From positions 25,298,298-25,362,297 of the forward strand of contig OW285189.1 in NCBI GenBank assembly GCA_935421135.1: 64,000 nt of DNA, read 5' to 3'. The notes below the pieces were generated by a model. That model saw only the letters and a list, made by a program, of their open reading frames with translations, did no database searches and was not told the DNA's origin. The stretch comes from Bugulina stolonifera (lineage: Eukaryota; Bryozoa; Gymnolaemata; Cheilostomatida; Bugulidae). Positions 1 to 13,700 of the stretch are shown here, one piece after another. Made by a program: the position numbers and the translations under genes. How positions within the stretch are numbered: the stretch's first letter is position 1; every line of letters begins with the position of its first letter.

Positions 1-1140
1 ACATGTCATTATAGGTATATACTGTACATGTCATTATAAGTACATACTGTACATATCATTATAAGTATATACTGTACATGTCATTATAGGTATATACTGT
101 ACATATCATTACAAGTATATACTGTACATATCATTATAAGTATATACTGTACATATCATTATAAGTATATACTGTACATATCATTATAAGTATATACTGT
201 ACATGTCATTATAAGTACATACTGTACATATCATTATAAGTATATACTGTACATATCATTATAAGTATATACTGTACATATCATTATAAGTACATACTGT
301 ACATATCATTACAAGTATATACTGTACATATCATTATAAGTATATACTGTACATGTCATTATAAGTACATACTGTACATATCATTATAAGTATATACTGT
401 ACATATCATTATAAGTATATACTGTACATATCATTATAAGTACATACTGTACATATCATTACAAGTATATACTGTACATGTCATTATAGGTATATACTGT
501 ACATATCATTACAAGTATATACTGTACATATCATTATAAGTATATACTGTACATATCATTATAAGTATATACTGTACATATCATTATAAGTACATACTGT
601 ACATATCATTACAAGTATATACTGTACATGTCATTATAGGTATATACTGTACATATCATTACAAGTATATACTGTACATATCATTATAAGTACATACTGT
701 ACATATCATTACAAGTATATACTGTACATGTCATTATAAGTATATACTGTACATATCATTATAAGTATATACTGTACATATCATTATAGGTATATACTGT
801 ACATATCATTATAGGTATATACTGTACATATCATTATAAGTATATACTGTACATATCATTACAGGTATATACTGTACATATCATTATAAGTATATACTGT
901 ACATATCATTATAAGTATATACTGTACATATCATTATAAGTATATACTGTACATATCATTATAGGTATATACTGTACATATCATTATAGGTATATACTGT
1001 ACATATCATTATAAGTATATACTGTACATATCATTATAGGTATATACTGTACATATCATTATAAGTATATACTGTACATATCATTATAAGTATATACTGT
1101 ACATATCATTATAAGTATATACTGTACATATCATTATAAG
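1..1140. repeat. Minisatellite, 25-nt unit, about 45 copies
   Basis: Unit near ACATATCATTATAAGTATATACTGT with scattered A/G and T/C variants. It reaches the left edge, so its full length is unknown. It touches the last visible exon of the REJ gene, whose frame runs about 30 nt into it. Confidence 0.95.
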
Positions 1141-1724
1141 CATATAATGGGCTAAAATTGGCTCCGCCACCACTATGGAGATACACAGGAAGTGACTCAC
1201 GAGCTTCGGCCACCACTGTTGCTGCTCTGTTCACCTTCACCCCAAAGCTATCGGCTATGCAGTCGTAATCCTTCCCTAAGATGGTTATTTTGGCCCCAGC
1301 TGACACTTGCTTCTCCAACTTGGTCAACAAGACATTCAAATCTCCGCTTCCCTTAGCAACCAGATCAAACTCCACCACAATACTTCCTGTTCGAGTAAAC
1401 ACATGTAACATGTAAGTGAAGTGTGCAATTGATGTGGGGTATTATACTATATTTTACTTCTTGTGTTCACCAAGACTGGGTGGATATATATTTTTATATA
1501 ACTATTGCTTGACATACCAGCGGTGAGGAAAAGGTTTTCGATTCGATCTCGCTCAACAGACATGGTGTCAACTAGCCAATCAAGGATGTCTTCCTTAACT
1601 GCGGAGTAGTTAGTGACGAGCAGGTTCGAGTCGGCATCAATCTTGAAAGTTACAGTCACACTATTAACGTCAGACGCATCATCCAGGTAGTCTGTAGCAG
1701 TGGTTGTCTCCTTGACGATGGCAA
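1109..1724 (-). other. SEA-like alpha/beta domain after the GPS
   Basis: Short Ser/Thr/Asn-rich exons (3471-3523, 3194-3250, 2688-2741) form a mucin-like linker. Exons 1518-1724 and 1109-1386 then encode VTVTFKIDADSNLL, VKEDILDWLVDTMSVERDRI and, over the junction, TAGSIVVEFDLVAKG. The strand-helix-'...GSV.V.F.l' pattern with a helix afterwards resembles SEA/ferredoxin-like domains of extracellular proteins. The last exon stays open into the left-hand minisatellite and stops at 1109-1111, adding about 9 repeat-coded residues. Whether that is the true C-terminus or a donor has been missed cannot be decided here. Confidence 0.5.
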
Positions 1725-4700
1725 CTGAAGTATTACAAGATATAACTTGTATAACACAAGTCATAATACATATAGGTCAGGTAATACAACTTGTATAATA
1801 CATAATACATATAGGTCAGGTAATACAACTTGTATAATACATAATACATATAGATAGGTCAGGTAATACAACTTGTATAATACATAATACATATAGGTCA
1901 GGTAATACAACTTGTATAATACATTATACATATAGGTCAGGTAATACAACTGTTGTAATACATAATATATATACATGCAGATAATAACATAATATTATAA
2001 ATCTTATGATAACTTACACCTTACATGGTGTAGTGTAGTCATACAGTCATGTGCATGTATGACAGAAGGTAAAATGTACCAGTCAAAATATAGCTAACTG
2101 CAACCCACTACTCAACAATTGCATACACAAGTTATACCAAATAATACAATATGCCACTACATACATTGTACCAACTTATTCATTATACCACTGAGTATAT
2201 ACATTATACCACTGTATATATACGTGTACATCATATTACATGTACATTATACCACTATAATATACATTGTATACATTATAACTAGGGTAAATAGAAGACT
2301 AATAGAGTCACTACTAGACTGATATTGGAAACCGCAGGATAAAGGGATGTTATTAGACTATATTAAAATCTAAGAATAAAGGGAAGTTGTTAGACTATAT
2401 TAAAATCTCAGGATAAAGGGATGTTATTAGACTATATTAAAATCTCATGATAAAGGAATGTTATTAGAGTATTAGAAATCTCAAGTTACATGTAGTTAGA
2501 AAATTATTGTTCTCTGGTTAAGTATCATAAAACAGTAATGGGAGTGAATAAATAGTACATGTACATATATATCTTACAAGTACATGTACAATCTAGCAGT
2601 AGCCGTATGTTACAACACATGTACCAGGAAAATGTAAAGAAAGAAACGTTGTTAGCTTTACATAAAATTTAACAACTTAAACTTTACCATTTGTGGTGGT
2701 GGACTTGTTGGTAAGAGGGGTGGAGGTTTCTCCAACCCTAACTGTATACAGTGATATAATTAAGTTGTCACATATTACACTAAGATATTACGTATTTCAC
2801 TAATATATTACATTAGCATATATTAACATAATAATTATAAACATACATGTAGATGGACATGTAGATATACATGCATATAGACTGTATAATACAGGCTGCT
2901 GTACCAAGAACCAAATTCAGGTATATTCAAATAAGACACTGACTACTAGATATAATGAAGTTGTTAGTTATAGCAATATACTATAACACAGACCGGTTAG
3001 CACTGTAATACAGAATGGTTAGCATTGTAATACAGAATGGTTAGCACTGTAATACAGAATGGTTAGCACTGTAATACAGAACTATTAGCTGTATCTGCTT
3101 TGAATTGTTGATAAAGCAAAGGCTATAGTTATAGTAATACTGTAAGTGAATAGGGAAATATAATAATTACAACGTCAACAACATAGACTTTACCAGTGGA
3201 TGAATTGTTGTTTGTAGATGGGGTGGTACCATTACCAGCCACAATCTCAACTGTTTATAAATAGAATAAAATACTAGTCTACAGCTCATATTAAAGCAAC
3301 TACATGCACGAGTTAGTGTAGTTATTTATTAGCAGTTGTCTTATCTTCCCACACTTGTGGGGGAATGGAGCATAACTCCCACATGTACAGTGTACATACA
3401 AACTGTTATTATAACGTGTACATGTATGGTTCCTGCATATATGTATACAAGCTGTTAGTGCAATACTTACACTCTGTGGTTGTTTGCAGGACTGCAGATA
3501 CCAGTTCAGCCCCTTCAAACACTCTGCAAAGGAAAGGCCAGTTAAAATTGTTGTCTATACATGTATAGATATAGCAAGTAAGATCTATTGCATGTATATT
3601 ATATATCATAGTGTGTATTATACAGTGCTATTACAATGTATATTTAAATATCTTATCTGAGAATGTCCTGTAAAAATTTCAAAAAAATAGTAATTCATAA
3701 TTTTATAAAATCCAATTCTACTTCATTATATACACCAAAAGATAATAATATGTGATACATTCAACTGCAGTATACAACAGAGAATATGCATGTCCATCTA
3801 ACATTTAATGACTCTAAGGCTACATTGTACAGTTATGGGTAAATATGGAGGGAGGGGTGGAGACATACCCGTAATAGCCAGTGGCATAGCACTCACAGGT
3901 CGCTATCCACGTGTCTGTGGAGTTATCGAGAACGGCAGCGAGACATGAGTCATCGGTCCAGTCATTAGTTGAGTAATCCCAGTGTCGGCACTAAGAGTAT
4001 AGACAAATAACACAACTAATCCATAGTACTACATACCATAGTAATACATACCATAGCAATACATGCCATAACAATACATGTCATAGTAATACATGTCATA
4101 GTAATACATGCCATAGTAATACATACCATAGTAATACATACCATAGTAATACATGCCATAGTAATACATGCCACAGTAATACATGTCATAGTAATACATG
4201 TCATAGTAATACATGCCATAGTAATACATACCATAGTAATACATACCATAGTAATACATGCCATAGTAATACATGCCACAGTAATACATGTCATAGTAAT
4301 ACATGCCATAGTAATATACATTGTGTGTCATTCTCGTTTATTGTATTACTGGTTACAGTGGAACACATCTACCAGTTTTCAGAGTCAGAGGTCAGTAGTA
4401 CTTACCATGTACTGGTGAGTGTCATATGAGGGGTCAGAAGTCAGTAGTACTTACCATGTACTGGTGGGTGTCATATGAGGGGTCAGAGGTCAGTAGTACT
4501 TACCATGTACTGGTGGGTGTCATATGAGGGGTCAGAGGTCAGCGGTACTTACCATGTACTGGTGGGTGTCGTATGAGGGGTCAGAGGTCAGCGGTACTTA
4601 CCATGTACTGGTGGGTGTCGTATGAGGGGTCAGAGGTCAGCGGTAGGATGATGGTGATAGGATTGGGCATGTTCGTCACTTCAACATACTCATAGGTGAT

Positions 4701-7700
4701 GGGGTTGATGAGGTGTACAGCTACGATATCACTGTACCTGTTAACATACGATAGTCACTCTATAACTGTACCTGTTAACATGCAATAGTTACTCTATCAC
4801 TGTACCTGTTAACATACGATAGTCACTCTATCACTGTACCTGTTAACATGCGATAGTCACTCTATCACTGTACCTGTTAACATACAATAGTTACTCTATC
4901 ACTGTACCTGTTAACATACAATAGTTACTCTATCACTGTACCTGTTAACATACAATAGTTACTCTATCACTGTACCTGTTAACATACAATAGTTACTCTA
5001 TAACTGTACCTGTTAACATACAATAGTTACTCTATAACTGTACCTGTTAACATGCGATAGTCACTTTATCATTGTACTTGTTTACATGCAATACACACCT
5101 ATCAGAAATAAGAGGCTCGATAGCATCACTGCTAGCTGTTAACACGTCGTAACTAAGCTGTCCTGTTGCTAGGCAAGCTCCATAACACACCTCCGAGTCA
5201 GTACAGTTCCACTGGGAGTATTCCTCTTCAAGATACTGGCCAAGTTGCACCTACATGCACATGAGCCAATAAAAACATAGAGTTCTATTCTAACATCACA
5301 TACTCTCCACCGATACCATGATGGTTTCGTGCTCTAATATAACCATGTCATATAGATGGTGAATTATTCCTCTGAAATCCTGTAGGCTTTGCTGACAGGG
5401 TACAAGACAGCAGATCAGGCAAGTAAGCATAAGGGAGGTTGCTGTTCAGTATAAGCCTGTTAAAAGGAACACAGTTCAGCATAAGCTTGTTAAGAGTACT
5501 TTATAAGCCTCTTATAAAGCGGTTATAGTAGTACAGTAAAAGCCCGTTGAAAGGAAGATAAAATTCTTATGTATTTACTTACAAGGGCCTCATTAGCCAA
5601 GTATGTACAGTTCTTACATGAAGCATACAGAGTGGTATTGGCCAGGTCATCAAACGTTGTAGTTACGGCTCTAAACGCTAACGTCGCAATCTCTCTGTAA
5701 ACAGAAGTCCCACACCATATATGAGTGAAATAGGGAAGAGGCGTGGCAAACAAGTGAAAGGCATTTAGGGTTAAAATAGTTTGAAGATTACAAAAACACA
5801 AAACTCTATTTGAAGGAATAAATGCTTATTGTCTCCATTGGCCAGTTAATTACTAGGCAATTACTAGAATGTAAAGAACGTGGAAAGAAAAAGCAATGGA
5901 AGAGAAAGATTAAAATATCTGTAGCATGATATTATACTCGTATAATGTACAACTATAACACACTGTATAAACTACTACATCTAATAAGGACTTACTCCAT
6001 ATCAGCATCTTGTCCATTAAACTGTCCAGCACATACTCCCTGCCATACGGTCTCTAGAGTTAGAAAGAAATCAACAGCATCCTCTTTGGTGATATCCCCT
6101 TCTTCAGTACCATCTAGACTCAAGAGGAGGGCTTCCATCAGAGTCTTTCCCTATAACCATGTTGTAGAATAGCAGTTGGTGGTTGTAGTATGAAAAAGAA
6201 AAGAGAGTACAACTCCTTACAATGATAGAATATAGAAAGCGTAATTCCTTAGAATGATAGAAAAAGAGAGCACATTGCATAACTGCTTATGAAATAACAG
6301 AAAAAGTAAAGAGAGAACAGTTCTTACTGATTCTATCTCCATGGAGAGGATACTGGACTCCAGGCCATCAGCTGCTCTCTTCCTCCTCACTGACTCCTGC
6401 CCTCCAGCTGCCTCTTCTGTGGTTGTCCCTTCAGCTGCTGTCTCTTCTGCTGCCGCCTCTTCTTCTATGATTAGGATTAGAAAGATATACATTAACATCA
6501 ATTCTACATGATGCGATCTGGAAAAATAGTTGTAGAAAGATAGAGTCACATGGTTCAGTCTGAAAACCTTTCCTACATGTAGCTAACCGGAAACTACTCA
6601 ATAGGAGTGTTGTAGAAAGGCGAGAATGCTAGTGTAGACTAGCAGACTGACTGGCTGACTGACTGGCTGGCTGACTGGCTGACTGACTGGCTGACTGACC
6701 TGGTGCATCAGGCTTGACAGAGTATGTAGCTGTATCTTTAGCTTTCTCCTTGATTTGGTCCTTCACACCTTCACTCACAGTAGCATTTTGTATAGAGCTT
6801 TTTGTCTTACTGATAGTGTCGACGGTTTGGCTCACCTTGTCCATGCTTCCCTCTGGATCATCCCTATTATATCATAGTCATATAAGACTCTACCACAGCA
6901 CTGAATTACTACTATAATAGTCATATAAGACTCTACCACAGCACTGAATTACTACTATAATAGTCATGTATATCTCTACCACAGCACTGAATTACTACTA
7001 TAATAGTCATATAAGACTCTACCACAACACTGAATTACTACTATAATAGTCATATAAGACTCTACCACAGCACTGAATTACTACTATAATAGTCATATAA
7101 GACTCTACCACAGCACTGAATTACTACTATAATAGTCATATAAGACTCTACCACAGCACTGAATTACTACAATAATAGTCATATAAGACTCTACCACAGC
7201 ACTGAATTACTACTATAATAGTCATATAAGACTCTACCACAGCACTGAATTACTACTATAATAGTCATATAAGACTCTACCACAGCACTGAATTACTACT
7301 ATAATAGTCATATAAGACTCTACCACAGCACTGAATTACTACTATAATAGTCATATAAGACTCTACCACAGCACTGAATTACTACTATAATAGTCATATA
7401 AGACTCTACCACAGCACTGAATCACTACTATAATAGTCATATAAGACTCTACCACAGCACTGAATCACTACTATAATAGTCATATAAGACTCTACCACAG
7501 CACTGAATTACTACTATAATAGTCATATAAGAGTTTAACATAGCGATCGATCATAACTGTAATTGTACGTTGACGTTGATTGAATTAAACAAAGAGAAGC
7601 ACTATAAGATGGTGTGACAACTGGTAGAATGCTCTCTAATAAAGTACATATACAATGTATGTACATGTATCTGTTGCCTATAGAGAAGATAGAAACTTAC

Positions 7701-10700
7701 TTTGGACTGGCGTAAGAGAGAGCCTTCTTGGCCGAGTTCTCAGCTAGTTCGACAGCTACCTGCTTCAGCTCGTCTGTGGCGTCCTCCTTCCCTATTATTG
7801 CCTGCAACAGCTGGTCACCCAAAGAGCTTTCACCATCTGTAATACATAATGATTTCACATCCCTTTCCAATACTAACTCTATGAAAAGAATATGTGAAGA
7901 TTGTGACAATTTTTTAAACAAGCCAAAATTAAAGTTCGCATTGCATCGGGAGGATACTACTGCGTAGACAGTGTGGAGTTTAACGCAAACCTAGTGCATC
8001 TTCGCTCTCAATCTGGTCGAGGAGATTGGTGATGGTATCGTCAGTGAGCTCCACTGTAGTAACAGTAACAGGTGATACGGCCTCCAATCGAGTGCAGACA
8101 CGGAGGTTATCACATACATATACTCCAAAGGTGCGGCTACCTGGGTAGATACATATATAGCTACTGGTATAACATGTTATTACTAAGTAATATGTACATG
8201 CATATATATGGGTAGAACAGTACGCTATAAGCAACGTACTAATTGCATTGAGAATGGAACATCGCGGAAAGGCAACAAATTTTACCTTCACTAAGCTTGG
8301 TGACAAAAGAGCTGTCTTCCTGTAGTCCGGCAGGAAATCCAGTCTCGGTTCCATCTTCATTATCAATGACAAAGAAACGATAGAGCAGAGGGAAATCGTC
8401 ATCCTCACACCCCTCAACTGTTACGGTGAAATCGTCAGTGAGTGCTTCTCCTTCAGTAGGTGAAACCTGGGAGAAATTCATTTGTGAGTAAAGCGGGGGG
8501 GGGGGGGGCAAAGAGTGGGAGAGAGAGTGGGAGAGAGAGTGTGAGAGAGAGAGTGGGAGAGAGAGTGGGAGAGAGAGAAGAAGATTATTTACAAGTTTTA
8601 GGTGAAAACGATTTATTAAGAAAGAGAAGCTTTGCCTACGTTTATAGAATGATATTACAGCTGCAATGGAGACCATATAGAATTTAGACTTCACGGTTTT
8701 GTACCATACAAATCACAGAGTAGAGTATTCTTCTACATATTCCTAGCACAAGGGCACAGATATACCAACTCTATTATACTGATGTTATGTAAATATGATC
8801 ATGACGCACTGAATGTACATGTAGATGGTGTTTACACGTACCTGAAGAGGCCTACTGTTACTGTAAGGAGGTGGTGTTTACACATACCTGAAGAGGCCTA
8901 CTGTAAGGAAGTGGTGTTTACACGTACCTGAAGAGGCTTACAGTCAGGAGGGGAATTAATGACAACCTCTGTCGTAGCCTCGGCAGACTGGTCATCATGC
9001 TTTACATACAGAAGGAACTTGTATCTGGCTCCTACTTTGAAACTTTCAGGTTGGATGACAAGTGGAGTGGGAACGCGGTTACCTCTTGAAAATATTTTAT
9101 CGCTGTTGTCTATTTCACTGATGGGCACTACTTCAAAACCTGCAGGTAGAATAGATACACCATAGAACTCACACATGCATCCAGCTCAGACTACATGAGT
9201 CAGCTAGCATACACATCTCAGACTATATGAGTCAGCTAGTATACACATCTCAGACTATATGAGTCAGCTAGTATACACATCTCAGACTATATGAGTCAGT
9301 TAGTATACACAACACAGACTATATGAGTCAGCTAGTACACACATCTCAGACTATATGAGTCAGTTAGTATACACATCTCAGACTATATGAGTCAGCTAGT
9401 ATACACACCTTCACCCTCAACGGAGGACCATGATGCAGTGAACTCCAACGGGCTGCTAATAAATGCCCTAATAGCTAGTGGCTTGCCAGGATGGTGGCTC
9501 TGCTCCAGCGGCACAATAGTTATGGCTGGTGGACTGCCCTCTTTAACGGTGACGTCAATAGAAGTACTGGCAGACATTTCGTTCCTCCTGAAATAGTCAA
9601 TCATTATAACAGAGTTCATTTTACAATGTATAGTATAGACACACTGTATAGACACACTGTATAGACACACTGTATAGACACACTGTATAGATACACTGTA
9701 TAGACACACTGTATAGACACACTGTATAGACACACTGTATAGATACACTGTATAGACACACTGTATAGACACACTGTATAGACACACTGCATAGACACAC
9801 TGTATAGACACACTGTATAGACACACTGTATAGACACACTGTATAGACACACTGCATAGACACACTGTATAGACACACTGTATAGACACACTGTATAGAC
9901 ACACTGTATAGACACACTGCATAGACACACTGCATAGACACACTGCATAGACACACTGTATAGACACACTGTATAGACACACTGTATAGACACACTGTAT
10001 AGACACACTGTATAGACACACTGTATAGACACACTGTATAGACACACTGTATAGACACACTGTATAGACACACTGTATAGACACACTGTATAGACACACT
10101 GTATAGACACACTGTATAGACACACTGTATAGACACACTGTATAGACACACTGTATAGACACACTGTATAGACACACTGTATAGACACACTGCATAGACA
10201 CACTGTATAGACACACTGTATAGACACACTGTATAGACACACTGTATAGACACACTGCATAGACACACTGCATAGACACACTGTATAGACACACTGTATA
10301 GACACACTGTATAGACACACTGTATAGACACACTGTATAGATACACTGTATAGACACACTGTATAGACACACTGTATAGACACACTGTATAGACACACTG
10401 TATAGACACACTGTATAGATACACTGTATAGACACACTGTATAGACACACTGTATAGATACACTGTATAGACACACTGTATAGACACACTGTATAGACAC
10501 ACTGCATAGACACACTGTATAGACACACTGTATAGACACACTGCATAGACACACTGCATAGACACACTGCATAGACACACTGTATAGACACACTGTATAG
10601 ACACACTGTATAGACACACTGTATAGACACACTGTATAGATACACTGTATAGACACACTGCATAGACACACTGTATAGACACTCTGTATAGACACACTGT

Positions 10701-13700
10701 ATAGACACACTGCATAGACACACTGTATAGACACACTGTATAGACACCCTGTATAGACACAGTGTATAGACACACTGTATAGACACACTGTATAGACACA
10801 CTGCATAGACACACTGTATAGACACACTGTATAGACACACTGTATAGACACACTGTATAGACACACTGTATAGATACAATGTATAGACACACTGTATAGA
10901 TACACTGCATAGACACACTGTATAGACACACTGTATAGACACACTGTATAGACACACTGTATTGTAGATACACTGTATAAACACACTGCATAGACACAGT
11001 GTATAGACACACTGTATAGGTACACTGGTATAGGTACACTGGTATAAACTGACCTGTAGTCCAGCTTAATGCGGTAGACAGTGCTAGTCTGAAGAGCATG
11101 CGCAGGTATGACTACCAATGGGCCTCTGGCAGCTACTTCACTGTATTTCTCAAACTGGATCTCTTCTTCTTGTCCACCAGCATCAGTTATGGTCAGCATG
11201 CACGGCAGCGCTTGCTCATTCTAGGTGAATAACAATTTATATTAGAAAAACATCTAACTATAGACTAACACTCACTATAGTATATGTACATGTATTTCAT
11301 CTATTTATGTAAGGTTACACTCACTATAGTATATGTACATGTATTTCATCTATTTATGTAAGGTTACACTCACTATAGTATATGTACATGTATTTCATCT
11401 ATTTATGTAAGGTTACACTCACTATAGTATATGTACATGTATTTAATCTATTTATGTAAGGTAACACTCACTATAGTATATGTACATGTATTTCATCTAT
11501 TTATGTAAGGTTACACTCACTATAGTATATGTACATGTATTTCATCTATTTATGTAAGGTTACACTCACTATAGTATATGTACATGTATTTCATCTATTT
11601 ATGTAAGGTTACACTCACTATAGTATATGTACATGTATTTCATCTATTTATGTAAGGTTACACTCACTATAGTATATGTACATGTATTTAATCTATTTAT
11701 GTAAGGTAACACTCACTATAGTATATGTACATGTATTTCATCTATTTATGTAAGGTTACACTTACTATAGTATATGTACATGTATTTCATCTATTTATGT
11801 AAGGTTACACTCACTATAGTTGTATATGTACATGTATTTAATCTATTTATGTAAGGTAACACTCACTATAGCATATGTACATGTATTTCATCTATTTATG
11901 TAAGGTAACACTCACTATAGTATATGTACATGTATTTCATCTATTTATGTAAGGTTACACTCACTATAGTATATGTACATGTATTTCATCTATTTATGTA
12001 AGGTTACACTCACTATAGTATATGTACATGTATTTAATCTATTTATGTAAGGTTACACTCACTATAGTATATGTACATGTATTTCATCTATTTATGTAAG
12101 GTTACACTCACTATAGTATATGTACATGTATTTCATCTATTTATGTAAGGTAACACTCACTATAGTATATGTACATGTATTTCATCTATTTATGTAAGGT
12201 TACACTCACTATAGTATATGTACATGTATTTCATCTATTTATGTAAGGTTACACTCACTATAGTATATGTACATGTATTTAATCTATTTATGTAAGGTTA
12301 CACTCACTATAGTATATGTACATGTATTTCATCTATTTATGTAAGGTTACACTCACTATAGTATATGTACATGTATTTCATCTATTTATGTAAGGTTACA
12401 CTTACTATAGTATATGTACATGTATTTCATCTATTTATGTAAGGTTACATGAACTAAACAATGTTCTCCTATAATGTGAATTGTAGAGTAACATAAAGTA
12501 GCAAACATACTCCATCTGCATCTTCAGCTAATTTCTCGCATTGCCAAACAAAATAAACATCATCATACTCAGTCTTGTCTGGGTCAAAAGTACGAGAGCC
12601 ATCCAATACCAGCTTTCTATCAGCTCCTGTAGCAGGTTATACATCAATTACCATATAGTACCTCTATTATACACTATCACCAGCATTGGTAGCGGCAATA
12701 AAAAATATTTGTTGGTTTATACCTGTGGTTTTATATATTTTGACTACCTGAGACACAAACTGCACAGCACCATGATAGAAGGAAGACAGAGGATAGTGGA
12801 AGTTATGTGTACCTGTATCAAACTCTGGAGCTCCTCTGATCTTAGCTTCAATGGGAGTGCTAGCAGTCGTTATGGTGATGGTCTCCTTAGCATAGACATC
12901 AGTGTTGGTGGATAACAGAGCTGTTAAAGAGATTTTATACTCCTCGCCACCTCTGAGAGCTCCTTTCCTTAGCTTCACCTTTGGACGTGTGAAGCTGGAG
13001 AGGTCGATCTTGGAGCTCTCCTCACTCCAGATAAACTGTGTGTAACATGTATGACTGGGTTATGGTACAGTGTAACATGTATGACTGGGTTATGGTACAG
13101 TGTAACACGTATGATTGGGTTATGGTACAGTGTAACATGTATGACTGGGTTATGGTACAGTGTAACATGTACGACTGGGTTATGGTACAGTGTAACATGT
13201 ATGACTGGGTTATGGTGCAACTTTAAAATGGCTTTCACCTATCAACAATTCCTGGAGACAAAAGTCAGCTAAAATTTGGAGCTATCTCATTGGCCGAGGG
13301 GCATTTTTCCACTGCCGATGTTAAATCAGCTTTCATGAATTTATCTTCTCGCTTTATTAAATGTTCATGTGGTCAATTTGAAATGCCACTGAAGTGAACG
13401 TAAACGTATGGTACATGGTATACTTTACATGTAATATCTAGTGTATGGGTAGGGTTGAAACAAAGCAGGAACTACATGTAATGTGCTGGTGAATAACAAC
13501 AAGTACTAGATTACCTGTAGTTGGGTGAATTCATACGTGTTGCAATCTGATTTTGTAAGATAAGGCTTGAGAGTAAGAGATGTCTGTGGGTCGTGGTCTA
13601 GCCTATCACCACCCAAGTTGATTATCAGAGCTTGTTCCTCAGCCTTTCTAGTGATGGTGGTTGATTTCTCATCTGAATTAACTCCGAGGTGAGAAGTGAC

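Larger units (their letters stand above)
3869..7836 (-). other. GAIN-like region between REJ and GPS
   Basis: Exons 7701-7836, 6700-6863, 6328-6464, 5996-6150, 5583-5694, 5099-5250, 4602-4737 and 3869-3990. The first five are mainly helical and charged, e.g. DQLLQAIIGKEDATDELKQ and EDAVDFFLTLETVWQGV. Exon 6328-6464 has a low-complexity Glu/Ala/Thr run followed by RRKRAA, a possible dibasic processing site. Exon 4602-4737 is beta-rich (DIVAVHLINPITYEYVEV, then ITIILPLTSDPSYD), the usual strand block before a GPS. The helical then beta order fits GAIN subdomains A and B. The assignment rests on position and the GPS. Confidence 0.65.

Noticed and set aside
9392..11199. Three overlapping minus-strand frames of 490-530 codons
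   Set aside because: They are read-throughs of the 13-nt array between exons 11054-11220 and 9409-9587. Good donor and acceptor sites bound the intron.
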